Below, one piece after another: positions 8,474 through 16,677 of a stretch of 64,000 nucleotides of DNA. A program made the position numbers and the translations under genes. The stretch comes from an uncultured Pelagibacteraceae bacterium (GTDB lineage: Bacteria > Pseudomonadota > Alphaproteobacteria > Pelagibacterales > Pelagibacteraceae): contig CACGAU010000004.1 in NCBI GenBank assembly GCA_902571135.1, forward strand, positions 59,900-123,899. Direction: 5' to 3'. Below the pieces are notes generated by a model. The model ran no database searches, was not told the origin of the DNA, and worked only from the letters and a program-made list of their open reading frames with translations. The number at the start of each line of letters is the position of its first letter. Within the stretch, counting starts at the first letter, position 1.

Positions 8474-9220
8474 ATGATTATATTATCAATTCTTTTCTTT
8501 GTAACTGCATTAATATACTCAAGTGTTGGTTTTGGTGGGGGTTCAACATATCTTGCAATACTTTTAATTTGGGGTGTACCTTACACAATATTTCCCGTTA
8601 TAGCTCTTGTGTGTAATATTATTGTTGTATCTGGTAATTCTATTAATTTTATAAGATCTAAAAACATAAATTTTAATTTACTTTTTCCTTATTTAATTGG
8701 CTCTATTCCATTTGCATTTATTGGAGGATCAATAACAATTGAAAAAAGTTTATTTGAGATTTTATTATTTTGTGTTTTGTTGGTTGCAGGCATTTTTTTA
8801 TTAATTGAGAGTAAATCTTTTAATAAAGAGAAAATTAAAATTAACCAAATACCAAGATTAATCTCAATTTCTATTGGATCACTAATTGGCTTTATGTCAG
8901 GATTAGTAGGAATTGGTGGAGGAATTTTTTTAAGCCCCCTTCTATTTTTAATGAAAGCTGGATACCCAAGACATATCACCAGTAGTGCATCTTTATTTAT
9001 TTTAATCAATTCTATCTTTGGAATAGCTGGACAGCTAACGAAAGATCAGGTTTTAGATCAGGTTACTAATTATTGGCCATTGTTTTTAACGGTGTTTATT
9101 GGAGGACAAATTGGTAGCTTATTAAACATTAAATTTTTATCGAATAAAATTTTAGCTCTTCTAACTTCTTTTCTTGTAATTTTTGTCGCAATAAGAATGG
9201 GAATTAAACTTATAGCTTAA
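8474..9220 (+). CDS. TauE/SafE (TSUP) family permease
   Basis: A 248-residue integral membrane protein of the 4-toluene sulfonate uptake/sulfite exporter family. The repeat structure of the family is visible as two glycine-rich first helices: SSVGFGGGSTYLAIL near residue 16 and GFMSGLVGIGGGIFLSPLLFL near residue 138, each followed by several hydrophobic segments, eight or so in all. Family members move sulfite, sulfoacetate, taurine-related or other small organic anions. The surrounding genes do not identify the substrate; none is a sulfite-oxidising enzyme. The ATG at 8474 is nine bases from the divergent moaB start. Confidence 0.86.
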   Translation: MIILSILFFVTALIYSSVGFGGGSTYLAILLIWGVPYTIFPVIALVCNIIVVSGNSINFIRSKNINFNLLFPYLIGSIPFAFIGGSITIEKSLFEILLFCVLLVAGIFLLIESKSFNKEKIKINQIPRLISISIGSLIGFMSGLVGIGGGIFLSPLLFLMKAGYPRHITSSASLFILINSIFGIAGQLTKDQVLDQVTNYWPLFLTVFIGGQIGSLLNIKFLSNKILALLTSFLVIFVAIRMGIKLIA

Positions 9221-10108
9221 TTAAGTAACATTTTTATAATCAGCTTTTCTTGCTAAATAAATTCCTATAAATACAGCAATCAAAGCAACTATAATTTTTG
9301 AGGTAATTATTTCATTGAGAAATATGTATCCTAAAATAATTCCAAATATTGGAATGATATATGAAACTTGTGAATGAAATATGAGACCATTTGTTTTTAA
9401 AATTCTGAATCTCAATAACCATGCTATCCCGGTAGGAAAAATTCCTAAATATATTACCGATATAATAGAATCTGTTGAAGGATTTAACATCCAAGGTTTT
9501 TCAAAAATTAAAGTGAATGGAAGAAGTATAATTGTTGACCAAATTAAAATTGAACCTGTAACATTTTCATTTTCTTTATTGCTTATTTTTAAGGTTATTA
9601 CTCCTCCAATTACATAGCAAGTTGATCCAAGAAGAATCAAAAGTGCAGCAATAAAGTTATTTTCATTAATTAAAAAGTTATCTGAAAACAAAAATACTAT
9701 TCCTGAAAATCCTATTAATAATCCAATTGTTTTTAATAAGTTAAATTTTTCTCCTTTTAAAAAAAAGTGAGCTAGAACTGTTGAACTTAATGGTGTTGTG
9801 GACATCAAGATAGCTGCTAAGTTACTTTGAACAAAATTCACTCCATAAGATATTAGTATGAATGGAATAACTAAATTTACCAATCCAATGATTGCAAACC
9901 ACTTCCAGTCTTTTGAGAATGCTTCAATTTTTATATTTTTATAAAAACATAAAATTAAAACTGGTATAGCTCCTAAAAAAGATCTTAAAAAACCTATTGT
10001 AATAGGTCCAAATGAGTATGTGGCAATCTTTATATTAAAAAAGGCAGACGCCCATATTAATGACAACAGTGTCAACAACAAATAATCAACTAATTGTGGT
10101 TTTCTCAT
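9221..10108 (-). CDS. EamA-family (DMT superfamily) permease
   Basis: A 295-residue membrane protein with ten hydrophobic segments arranged as two EamA repeats (about residues 10-145 and 155-288). The first opens LLLTLSLIWASAFFNIKIA and the SNLAAILMSTTPLSSTVLAHF segment is the conserved end of repeat one. Members export metabolites, often amino acids or nucleobase-like compounds. Substrate is unknown. The start overlaps the stop of the preceding ybaK-like gene by four bases (ATGA), so the two are probably cotranscribed, but no functional link is evident. Its stop abuts that of the TSUP permease. Confidence 0.87.
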   Translation of the reverse strand: MRKPQLVDYLLLTLLSLIWASAFFNIKIATYSFGPITIGFLRSFLGAIPVLILCFYKNIKIEAFSKDWKWFAIIGLVNLVIPFILISYGVNFVQSNLAAILMSTTPLSSTVLAHFFLKGEKFNLLKTIGLLIGFSGIVFLFSDNFLINENNFIAALLILLGSTCYVIGGVITLKISNKENENVTGSILIWSTIILLPFTLIFEKPWMLNPSTDSIISVIYLGIFPTGIAWLLRFRILKTNGLIFHSQVSYIIPIFGIILGYIFLNEIITSKIIVALIAVFIGIYLARKADYKNVT

Positions 10109-10587
10109 TCTGTTATTTCGTTTATCTCACCAGAGGTTAAAGCAATTAAATTTTCAAAATTTATTTCGAATACTGCATTGGGATGACCTGCGGCTGCAAA
10201 AATAGAAGAAAATCTATTTAAAGTTTCATCAATGAAAATTTTAATTTTTGTTAAATGTCCTGTTGGAGATACTCCACCAATTGTATATCCAGTAATTTTT
10301 TTAACATCTTCTGGGTTCGCCATTGAAACATCTTTTTCATCTAAAATTTTTTTTAATTTATTTAATGAACACCTCTTATCTCCAGAAACTAAACATAAAA
10401 CATAACTATCCCCTGCTTTAAAAAGTAAGCTTTTGACTATTGCTCCTACTCTGCAACCTAAAGCTGTAGCTGCATCGTTAGCTGTTCTGGCAGTTTGCTC
10501 TAAAACAATCACTTTAAGATCTGGGTTAAATTGTTTAAGCGATTTTTCTGCTCTTATAACTGGCTCTTTATTTAGTATTGAATTCAC
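10105..10587 (-). CDS. YbaK/EbsC-type aminoacyl-tRNA deacylase
   Basis: A 160-residue single-domain protein of the YbaK/ProX editing family, which hydrolyses mischarged tRNA (for YbaK, Cys-tRNA-Pro) in trans. Diagnostic features are TANDAATALGCRVGAIVKSLLFK (about 34-56, with the conserved catalytic-site lysine), TGYTIGGVSPTGH, and the C-terminal AAGHPNAVFEI. The start is GTG at 10585-10587. The editing substrate cannot be fixed from sequence, because close relatives act on different misacylated tRNAs. It is divergent from glnA with 137 bases between starts. Confidence 0.85.
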   Translation of the reverse strand: MNSILNKEPVIRAEKSLKQFNPDLKVIVLEQTARTANDAATALGCRVGAIVKSLLFKAGDSYVLCLVSGDKRCSLNKLKKILDEKDVSMANPEDVKKITGYTIGGVSPTGHLTKIKIFIDETLNRFSSIFAAAGHPNAVFEINFENLIALTSGEINEITE

Positions 10588-10607
10588 AAGTTTAATTAAT
10601 TTATAAT
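10578..10607 (+). promoter_or_regulatory. Candidate glnA promoter (TTGAAT, 18 bases, TATAAT)
   Basis: A consensus -10 (TATAAT, 10602-10607) with a -35-like TTGAAT (10578-10583) 18 bases upstream, inside the 5' end of the divergent ybaK-like gene. If used, glnA mRNA would have a leader of about 110 bases. A short palindrome, TTAGTGACTAA (10609-10619), lies at the expected start point and could be an operator. No sigma-54 site (GG-N10-GC type) or NtrC-like palindrome was recognised. Assignment is from pattern only. Confidence 0.35.
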
Positions 10608-10714
10608 TTTAGTGACTAATTACACTACTTATGTGAAAATTGCATAGGTGTTATTTATTAAATAAGCAATATTTTTAAGTATTTTTTTGCTAATTAGGCC
10701 AAACAAAATTACAT

Positions 10715-10719
10715 AGGAG
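10715..10719 (+). promoter_or_regulatory. Strong ribosome binding site of glnA
   Basis: AGGAG lies five bases before the glnA ATG. Most genes in this window have weak or no Shine-Dalgarno, so this strong site, like those of the cox-type genes, suggests high translation of glutamine synthetase. Confidence 0.6.
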
Positions 10720-10724
10720 ACAAA

Positions 10725-12131
10725 ATGAGTGCAGCAAACGTATTAAAATTTATCAAAGAAAAAGATGCAGAATTTGTAGATCTAAGATTCACTGATCCAA
10801 GAGGAAAACTTCAACATTTAACAATGGATGCTTCAATAGTTGATGAAGGTATGTTGAATGAAGGTGTCTTTTTTGACGGTTCGTCTATTGCTGGTTGGAA
10901 AGCAATTAATGAGTCTGACATGATTTTAAAACCTGATACTGCAAGAATGTTCATGGATCCTTTTACGTCTCATAATACTGTGGTTTTGTTTTGTGACATT
11001 CTAGATGCAATTAAAAAAGATCCTTATGAAAGAGATCCAAGAGGTGTTGCTAAAAAAGCTGAAGAATATTTAAAAGCTTCAGGTATAGGTGATAAAGCTT
11101 TTTTTGGACCTGAGCCAGAATTTTTTGTTTTTGACGATGTAAGAATTAAAAATGATATGAATGAGTGTGGATTTAAATTAGATAGTAAAGAAGGTCCTTA
11201 CAATTCAGGTAAAGAATATGAAAATGGAAACATGGGTCATAGACCTCAAATTAAAGGAGGATATTTCCCAGTGCCACCAGTTGATAGTGAACAAGATATG
11301 CGTGGTGAATATCTTAAAAATTTGAAAGAAGTTGGTATTAAAGTTGAAAAGCATCACCATGAAGTTGCTCCTAGTCAGCACGAACTTGGTATGTATTTTG
11401 GAACTTTAGTAAACCAAGCTGATAACGTGCAATTATATAAATATGTTGTTCAAATGGTTACACATTCATTTGGAAAAACTGCAACTTTTATGCCAAAGCC
11501 GGTTGCTGGTGACAATGGTTCAGGTATGCACATCCATCAATCCATTTGGAAAGGTGATACTCCTGTGTTTTCAGGTGATGCGTATTCCGGATTAAGTGAA
11601 ACTGCACTACATTATATTGGTGGAATCCTAAAACATGCTAAAGCAATTAATGCTTTTGCTAACTCTACAACAAACAGTTACAAAAGATTAATTCCAGGTT
11701 TTGAAGCTCCAGTTCTTCTTGCATATTCAGCAAGAAATAGATCTGCTTCTTGCAGAATACCGATCACATTAAGCAAAAAAGGTGCAAGATGTGAGATTAG
11801 GTTCCCAGATGCTGCAGGAAACCCATATTTAACTTTCGCAGCTATGTTGATGGCTGGAATTGATGGAATTAAAAATAAAATTCATCCTGGTGAGTCTTTT
11901 GATAAAGATTTATATGAATTGCCACCTGAAGAAGTTAAAGCCATTCCAACTGTTTGTGGTTCTTTAAGAGAAGCAATGGAAAGTTTAGACAAAGACAGAG
12001 AGTTTTTAACTCAAGGCGGTGTCTTTACTGACGATCAGATTGATGCTTACATTGCTCTTAAGTTTGAAGAAATTCACAAATTTGAACATGCACCTCATCC
12101 TGTAGAGTTTGAGATGTATTACAGTAGCTAA
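10725..12131 (+). CDS. glnA: Glutamine synthetase, type I
   Basis: GlnA makes glutamine from glutamate, ammonia and ATP and is the main route of ammonium assimilation. The protein is 468 residues, the normal size for a dodecameric GSI. Key sites are present: [10 protein letters not shown] (49-58), FGPEPEFF metal-binding segment (127-134), the [12 protein letters not shown] and [10 protein letters not shown] (264-273) segments, and NRSASCRIP (338-346). Tyr397 in DLYELPPEE sits at exactly the position adenylylated in enteric GSI-beta, so covalent regulation by a GlnE-type enzyme is possible. No glnB lies upstream, unlike the common alphaproteobacterial glnB-glnA order. The gene stands alone between a divergent and a convergent neighbour. 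Confidence 0.97.
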   Translation: MSAANVLKFIKEKDAEFVDLRFTDPRGKLQHLTMDASIVDEGMLNEGVFFDGSSIAGWKAINESDMILKPDTARMFMDPFTSHNTVVLFCDILDAIKKDPYERDPRGVAKKAEEYLKASGIGDKAFFGPEPEFFVFDDVRIKNDMNECGFKLDSKEGPYNSGKEYENGNMGHRPQIKGGYFPVPPVDSEQDMRGEYLKNLKEVGIKVEKHHHEVAPSQHELGMYFGTLVNQADNVQLYKYVVQMVTHSFGKTATFMPKPVAGDNGSGMHIHQSIWKGDTPVFSGDAYSGLSETALHYIGGILKHAKAINAFANSTTNSYKRLIPGFEAPVLLAYSARNRSASCRIPITLSKKGARCEIRFPDAAGNPYLTFAAMLMAGIDGIKNKIHPGESFDKDLYELPPEEVKAIPTVCGSLREAMESLDKDREFLTQGGVFTDDQIDAYIALKFEEIHKFEHAPHPVEFEMYYSS

Positions 12132-12140
12132 TAATTTTAC

Positions 12141-12311
12141 TTACTGTCTAGTTGTTGCAATTGTATCTTTGTTAACACCTTTTTTAACTACGTAATCTTG
12201 TGTGCCGTTCGCACCGGTTTCAACTTCTTTACGTAGTTCTTTAAAGAATGTTTTTTCCTTTAAAGAGTCTTTTAAGTTTTTAACAAGATTTTTAAACTCA
12301 AATTTGTTCAT
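12141..12311 (-). CDS. Small unknown protein, 56 residues, downstream of sufA
   Basis: An open frame of 56 codons with an ATG at 12309-12311 and TAA at 12141-12143, starting MNKFEFKNLVKNLKDSLKEK and ending KDTIATTRQ. It fills the only substantial space between sufA and glnA. Composition is ordinary for the genome (Lys-rich N-terminal half likely an amphipathic helix, more polar second half with a YVVKKG segment), without membrane segments or cysteines. I do not recognise the family. The codon pattern reads as coding and the alternative long frame on the opposite strand does not look like a protein. AT-rich hexamers (TATATA at 12320-12325) just upstream could be a -10 of its own, with a very short leader; it could also be the tail of the suf transcript. 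Confidence 0.62.
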   Translation of the reverse strand: MNKFEFKNLVKNLKDSLKEKTFFKELRKEVETGANGTQDYVVKKGVNKDTIATTRQ

Positions 12312-12377
12312 AAAGAATCTATATACTAGATATGCATATAATGCAATACAGATATGCGATAAATGGGATAATACAAC

Positions 12378-12713
12378 TTATGATATTTTGAAAGACTCTC
12401 CGCAACCGCAACGCTCAGTTTCATTAGGATTATTGAACACAAATGATGAGGACAATTCCTCCTTTTTATAATCCATTTCAGTGCCAAGCAGATACATAAT
12501 AGCGGCTGAATCAACGAATACTTTCACGCCCTTATCTTCTATTACTTCATCATTAGGATTTAACTCTTTTGTGTACTCCATCACGTATGACATCCCTGCA
12601 CAACCACCAGATTTCACTGATACCCTAACTCCGATAGAGTCTTTTTCAGCATTAGACATTATCTCTTTTATTCGTAATGCTGCGTTATCACTTAATTTAA
12701 TTATTGGGTTCAT
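12378..12713 (-). CDS. sufA: Iron-sulfur cluster carrier SufA/IscA type
   Basis: An A-type carrier of 111 residues that receives clusters from the SUF scaffold and passes them to apo-proteins. The three conserved cysteines are present: one in SGGCAGMSY (about residue 38) and the pair in CGCGESF near the C-terminus. The length is normal. It is the last of the suf genes; its ATG overlaps the stop of the preceding MIP18/DUF59 gene by one base (TAATG). Whether it is SufA or ErpA-like in function cannot be told from sequence; the operon position favours SufA. Confidence 0.92.
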   Translation of the reverse strand: MNPIIKLSDNAALRIKEIMSNAEKDSIGVRVSVKSGGCAGMSYVMEYTKELNPNDEVIEDKGVKVFVDSAAIMYLLGTEMDYKKEELSSSFVFNNPNETERCGCGESFKIS

Positions 12714-13012
12714 TACAAATTCAATTCCAATTTTGCTGCTTCTGACATCATATCTTTATTCCATGGTGGATCCCAAACTAACTCAAGATCAACATCTTCT
12801 ATACCTTCAACTTGCATTGCACCATCTTTTACTTCTTTAGGTAAACTTTCAGCTACTGGGCAATTTGGTGTAGTCAAAGTCATTTTAATTTTAGCAAACT
12901 TATCGTCCTCAACCTCAATATCATAAATCAAACCTAATTCGTAGATATTTACAGGTAACTCAGGGTCATAAATTTTTCTTATTTCTTCAATTATCTGTTC
13001 TTTTTTTGACAT
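12713..13012 (-). CDS. sufT: SufT-like DUF59 (MIP18 family) protein
   Basis: A 99-residue single-domain DUF59 protein. Such proteins assist iron-sulfur cluster maturation and are often in suf operons. The signature is IYDPELPVNIYELGLIYDI (about 13-31), TLTTPNCPVAESLP with the conserved Cys near residue 51, and DVDLELVWDPPWNKDMMSE, all near perfect for the family. It sits between sufU and sufA, four bases after sufU. No accessory domain is fused. Confidence 0.9.
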   Translation of the reverse strand: MSKKEQIIEEIRKIYDPELPVNIYELGLIYDIEVEDDKFAKIKMTLTTPNCPVAESLPKEVKDGAMQVEGIEDVDLELVWDPPWNKDMMSEAAKLELNL

Positions 13013-13015
13013 AAT

Positions 13016-13480
13016 TTAATTTTCCGTTTTTACTTCCTCTGTTTTTTCATCAAAAGCAGAAACCATTGTATGCCAAGATAAAGTTGCGCACTTAACTCTC
13101 ATTGGATATTGCTTAACACCAGATAAACACATAAGTTTAGTTTTTTCATCTTCACTCAAATACTTAGATTTTAATTCAGGATTTTCCTTAATCATTCCTA
13201 AAAAATCCTCAACTATCTCTTTAGCTTCAGGCTCATTTTTTCCTTTAATTAAATCTGTCATTATAGAAGCTGAAGCCATTGAAATCGCACAACCACTACC
13301 TTCGAAGGATGCATCTTCTACAATTTTTTGTCCATTTAGTTTTAAATAAACATGAACATTATCACCACAAAGTGGATTATTACCTTTAGCGTCTTTATTA
13401 AAACCTTCTGTCTTTCTAAGGTTTCTAGGATTCTTACCGTGTTCTAATATAATTTCTTGATAAAGTTCTTTTAAATTCAT
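13016..13480 (-). CDS. sufU: SufU-family Fe-S scaffold / sulfur acceptor
   Basis: A 154-residue IscU/SufU-type protein. It either builds clusters or takes persulfide sulfur from SufS. Ligand cysteines are visible in NPLCGDNVHVYL (near 38), FEGSGCAISMASASIM (near 63) and RVKCATLSWHTM (near 129). The length and the long insertion between the second and third cysteines (ending LSGVKQYPMRVKC) match SufU rather than IscU. No SufE gene is seen in the operon, so SufU probably fills that role. The ATG overlaps the sufS stop by one base. Confidence 0.9.
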   Translation of the reverse strand: MNLKELYQEIILEHGKNPRNLRKTEGFNKDAKGNNPLCGDNVHVYLKLNGQKIVEDASFEGSGCAISMASASIMTDLIKGKNEPEAKEIVEDFLGMIKENPELKSKYLSEDEKTKLMCLSGVKQYPMRVKCATLSWHTMVSAFDEKTEEVKTEN

Positions 13481-14697
13481 TATAAATTAAATATTTTTTT
13501 ACAGTTGTTAATTGAGTCATTCAACTGATCTAAATCTTCTTTTGTATTGTAAATACCAACTGATGCTCTAGCACTAGCTGGAATATTTAATTTGTCATGT
13601 AGAATTTGACAACAATGATGTCCTGCTCTTATTGCAACCCCGTCTTCATCCAAGATAGTTGCTATATCATGAGGGTGAACTCCTTCTATAGTGAATGATA
13701 AAACCCCTCCTTTATTTTTTGGGTTTCCGATAAGTTTAACTGAGTTATTTTTTTGTAATAATTCTTGCCCGTATTCAACTAAATCAGCTTCATGTTTCAT
13801 AACATTTTCGATACCAATGCTTTCTAAAAATTTTATTGATTGGTCAAAAGCAATTACTTGTGCTGTAGCCATAGTACCAGCCTCGTATTTATTAGGTAGT
13901 TCACCATAGGAAATCCTATCTTTTTTAACTTCATTTATCATTCCTCCACCACCTTGGTATGGAGGTAATTCTTCTAACCATTTTTTTTTGCCATATAGAA
14001 CTCCCAAACCTGTAGGTCCATACATTTTGTGACATGAAATTGCATAGAAATCACAATCTAAATCTTGCATATCTAATTTTAAATGTGGCGCTCCCTGACA
14101 TCCATCGACTACAACAATTATTCCTTTTGAATGTGCAAGCTGGGTAATTTCTTTTACGGGTAAAATTGCACCTGTTACATTCGATAGATGAGTAATAGAA
14201 ATTAATTTTGTTTTTGGAGTTATTTTCTTTTCTATTTCTTCAAGTGTAATTTCACCTTCTTCATTTATTTCAGCAAAATTAATTTTTATATTTTTTGATT
14301 TTCTTAAGAAATGCCATGGCACATAATTTGAATGATGCTCAAGTTCCGTAATTAATACTTCATCACCTTCCTGTAGGTAACTTTGGCCTAATGTATTAGC
14401 AACTAAATTTAATGCTTCTGTAGCACCTTTTGTAAAAACAATTTCATTTTTATCTTTAGCGTTGATATATTTTTGAACTGATGATCTTGTGTTTTCGTAT
14501 AAATTTGTTGCTGCTACAGCAAGATAATGAACACTTCTTCCAACGTTAGAAAATTGTTTAGTATAAAATTCATTAATTCTATCCACAACTATTTTTGGTT
14601 TTTGTGATGAATTGGCGCTATCTAAATAAACTAGATCATTATTTTGAATTTTTTCATCAAAAATTGGAAATTCTTTTTTTATCTGATCAATATTCAT
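13480..14697 (-). CDS. sufS: Cysteine desulfurase SufS
   Basis: A 405-residue PLP enzyme that removes sulfur from cysteine for cluster assembly. The PLP lysine is in the CHKMYGPTGLGVLYG segment (near residue 225); the persulfide cysteine is in RAGHHCCQIL (near 361). ELEHHSNYVPW and VDGCQGAPH are class V aminotransferase features. The length matches group II desulfurases (SufS/CsdA). Its start overlaps sufD by four bases (ATGA), indicating tight coupling. Confidence 0.95.
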   Translation of the reverse strand: MNIDQIKKEFPIFDEKIQNNDLVYLDSANSSQKPKIVVDRINEFYTKQFSNVGRSVHYLAVAATNLYENTRSSVQKYINAKDKNEIVFTKGATEALNLVANTLGQSYLQEGDEVLITELEHHSNYVPWHFLRKSKNIKINFAEINEEGEITLEEIEKKITPKTKLISITHLSNVTGAILPVKEITQLAHSKGIIVVVDGCQGAPHLKLDMQDLDCDFYAISCHKMYGPTGLGVLYGKKKWLEELPPYQGGGGMINEVKKDRISYGELPNKYEAGTMATAQVIAFDQSIKFLESIGIENVMKHEADLVEYGQELLQKNNSVKLIGNPKNKGGVLSFTIEGVHPHDIATILDEDGVAIRAGHHCCQILHDKLNIPASARASVGIYNTKEDLDQLNDSINNCKKIFNL

Positions 14698-15941
14698 TCT
14701 TTAATTCCAAGCATATTTTTTATTAAGTTTTTTATTTCTGAGTCAGTAATTTTTTCGACAACGTCAAGCAGAAAACCATTAATCAATAACTCCCTTGACT
14801 GCTGATAACTTAAACCTCTAGACATTAAATAAAATATAGAGTCTTCATTTAAACTGCCTGATGCTGAACCATGCGAACACTTAACGTCATCAGCATAAAT
14901 TTCTAGTTCTGGCTTGGCATTAAACTCCGATTCTTTATTTAACAATATTGCTTTGCTCAATTGGTATCCATCAGTTTTCTGAGCGTCTGAATTTACAAAA
15001 ATTTTTCCTTGATACACAGCTTTAGAACTTTCATCTAAAACACTTTTAATTAGTTGATAACTTTTTGTATTTTCTGTTAAATGATTAATTATTGATCTAA
15101 TTTCGTGATGTTTATCATTATTCAATGAAAAAACACCATTAACAAAAGCTGATGCATATACTCCATTTAAGTTACAGTTTATCTCATTTTTAGAAAAATT
15201 AGATCCAGAAGATAAAATAAATGTTTCAGAAATACTGTTCTTGTCTTGATCAATATTATTAAAAGAATACTTAATATTTTTATTTTCAAATTTATCTACT
15301 TTATAATTTTTTAAAACAGCATTTTCCTTTAGTTCAAAGTTATAAAATATATTTAAAAAATTCTTTTCAGATGCATCATTAAACAAATCAATTAATCTTA
15401 ACGAGCTATCTTTATCTAGTTCAAAATTAAGTCGTAAATTAATGTTTTTAGCACAAATTTTTGAATTGGTTGTATGATAAATAATTAGAGGTTTTACTAA
15501 CTGATAACCTTTTTTTACCAATATTTTAAAACATTTATTAGTAAAAGCATTGTTCAAGTCAGATAATGAATTGCTATTTTTAAATTCATTAATAGTTTCT
15601 GATTGATCAATTATTTCTATTTGATCTTTTTTTTCATATTCAAAATCAATTTTTTCAATTCTACCATTTATAAAAACTATTTTATTATGCTCTAATCCAT
15701 CTACAAATACAGAGGTATCAACTTTATTAGTAGATGTTTGATCATTGTAGAAACTAAGTTCTCCAATATTATTTTTTATTATTTGATTCAAATCTGAAAA
15801 TTTCCAATCTTCTTCTTTTCTATTTGGAAAACCTTTGTCTATAAAATTATCTAAACAAAATTTTTTTATCTCAATATCTTTTTGAGATAAACTTAAATTT
15901 TTTATACTATTATAAAAATCTTTTTGTAATTGTTCTTTCAT
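14694..15941 (-). CDS. sufD: SUF scaffold subunit SufD
   Basis: A 415-residue SufB/SufD-family protein that forms the SufBC2D scaffold complex. The N-terminal third is divergent and helical (FPNRKEEDWKFSDLN), typical of SufD. The C-terminal beta-helix part holds the family's best segments, IFVNSDAQKTDGYQLSKAIL and PELEIYADDVKCSHGSASG, with the conserved Cys-His-Gly used in cluster formation at the SufB-SufD interface. It is more divergent than SufB, as usual. It abuts sufC (stop at 15942) with no gap. Confidence 0.93.
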   Translation of the reverse strand: MKEQLQKDFYNSIKNLSLSQKDIEIKKFCLDNFIDKGFPNRKEEDWKFSDLNQIIKNNIGELSFYNDQTSTNKVDTSVFVDGLEHNKIVFINGRIEKIDFEYEKKDQIEIIDQSETINEFKNSNSLSDLNNAFTNKCFKILVKKGYQLVKPLIIYHTTNSKICAKNINLRLNFELDKDSSLRLIDLFNDASEKNFLNIFYNFELKENAVLKNYKVDKFENKNIKYSFNNIDQDKNSISETFILSSGSNFSKNEINCNLNGVYASAFVNGVFSLNNDKHHEIRSIINHLTENTKSYQLIKSVLDESSKAVYQGKIFVNSDAQKTDGYQLSKAILLNKESEFNAKPELEIYADDVKCSHGSASGSLNEDSIFYLMSRGLSYQQSRELLINGFLLDVVEKITDSEIKNLIKNMLGIKE

Positions 15942-16676
15942 TTAATTAAAATTTTCGTATCCTTTTTTCTCTAATTCTAAAGCTAAATCTGGACCACCAG
16001 ATTTTACAATTTTTCCATTCATCAAAACATGAACAAAGTCAGGTTTTATGTAATCAAGTAGTCTTTGGTAGTGTGTAATAATTAAAAATGAATTGTTTTT
16101 ATCTCTCAACGTATTAACTCCATCTGCAACAATCTTTAAAGCATCAATATCTAAACCAGAATCTGTTTCATCTAAAATTGAAAGTTTTGGAGCTAGCAAC
16201 GACATCTGTAAAATTTCATTTTTCTTTTTTTCACCTCCAGAAAAACCAACATTTAATTGTCTGTTTAATTTTTCCTCATCAAATTTTAATTCTTTAGACT
16301 TTTCTTTTACCAATTTTAGAAACTCAATAGCATCAAGCTCTTTCTCACCCCTAGCTTTTCTAACAGCATTTAAAGAAGTTTTTAAAAATATATTAGTATT
16401 TACACCTGGGATTTCTAAAGGATATTGGAAAGCTAAAAATATACCCTTGTGTGCTCTTTCCTCTGTTTCAAGCTCAAATAAATCTTTTTCTTCAAAAAGA
16501 ACTTCCCCAGAAACTTCATAACCTTTTTTTCCAGATAGAATATTTGATAATGTGCTTTTTCCAGATCCATTAGGTCCCATAATTGCATGAACCTCACCGG
16601 GATTTATATCTAAGGATAGTCCGTTTAAAATAGACTTATTATCGATGGTTGCATTTAAATTATTTATTTTAAGCAT
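15942..16676 (-). CDS. sufC: SUF ATPase SufC
   Basis: SufC is the ABC-type ATPase that drives conformational change in the SufBCD scaffold. Walker A is GPNGSGKSTL (about 35-44), the signature is VGFSGGEKKKNEIL, and Walker B is LSILDETDSGLDIDAL, all standard for SufC. I chose the ATG at 16674-16676 (MLKINNLNA), which is one base after the sufB stop and matches the usual N-terminus. An upstream in-frame ATG at 16688 would add four residues and overlap sufB by 11 bases; it is possible but less likely. Predicted length is 244 residues. Confidence 0.95.
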   Translation of the reverse strand: MLKINNLNATIDNKSILNGLSLDINPGEVHAIMGPNGSGKSTLSNILSGKKGYEVSGEVLFEEKDLFELETEERAHKGIFLAFQYPLEIPGVNTNIFLKTSLNAVRKARGEKELDAIEFLKLVKEKSKELKFDEEKLNRQLNVGFSGGEKKKNEILQMSLLAPKLSILDETDSGLDIDALKIVADGVNTLRDKNNSFLIITHYQRLLDYIKPDFVHVLMNGKIVKSGGPDLALELEKKGYENFN

Positions 16677-16677
16677 G

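Noticed and set aside
12121..12147. Inverted repeat ACAGTA / TACTGT around the glnA stop as a bidirectional terminator
   Set aside because: Six pairs with a 15-base loop and no T run; inside the glnA end and the stop of the small gene. Too weak to call.
12202..12840. Plus-strand open frames opposite the 56-residue gene and sufA (12202-12471, 12481-12840)
   Set aside because: They are shadows of better frames on the minus strand; composition not protein-like.
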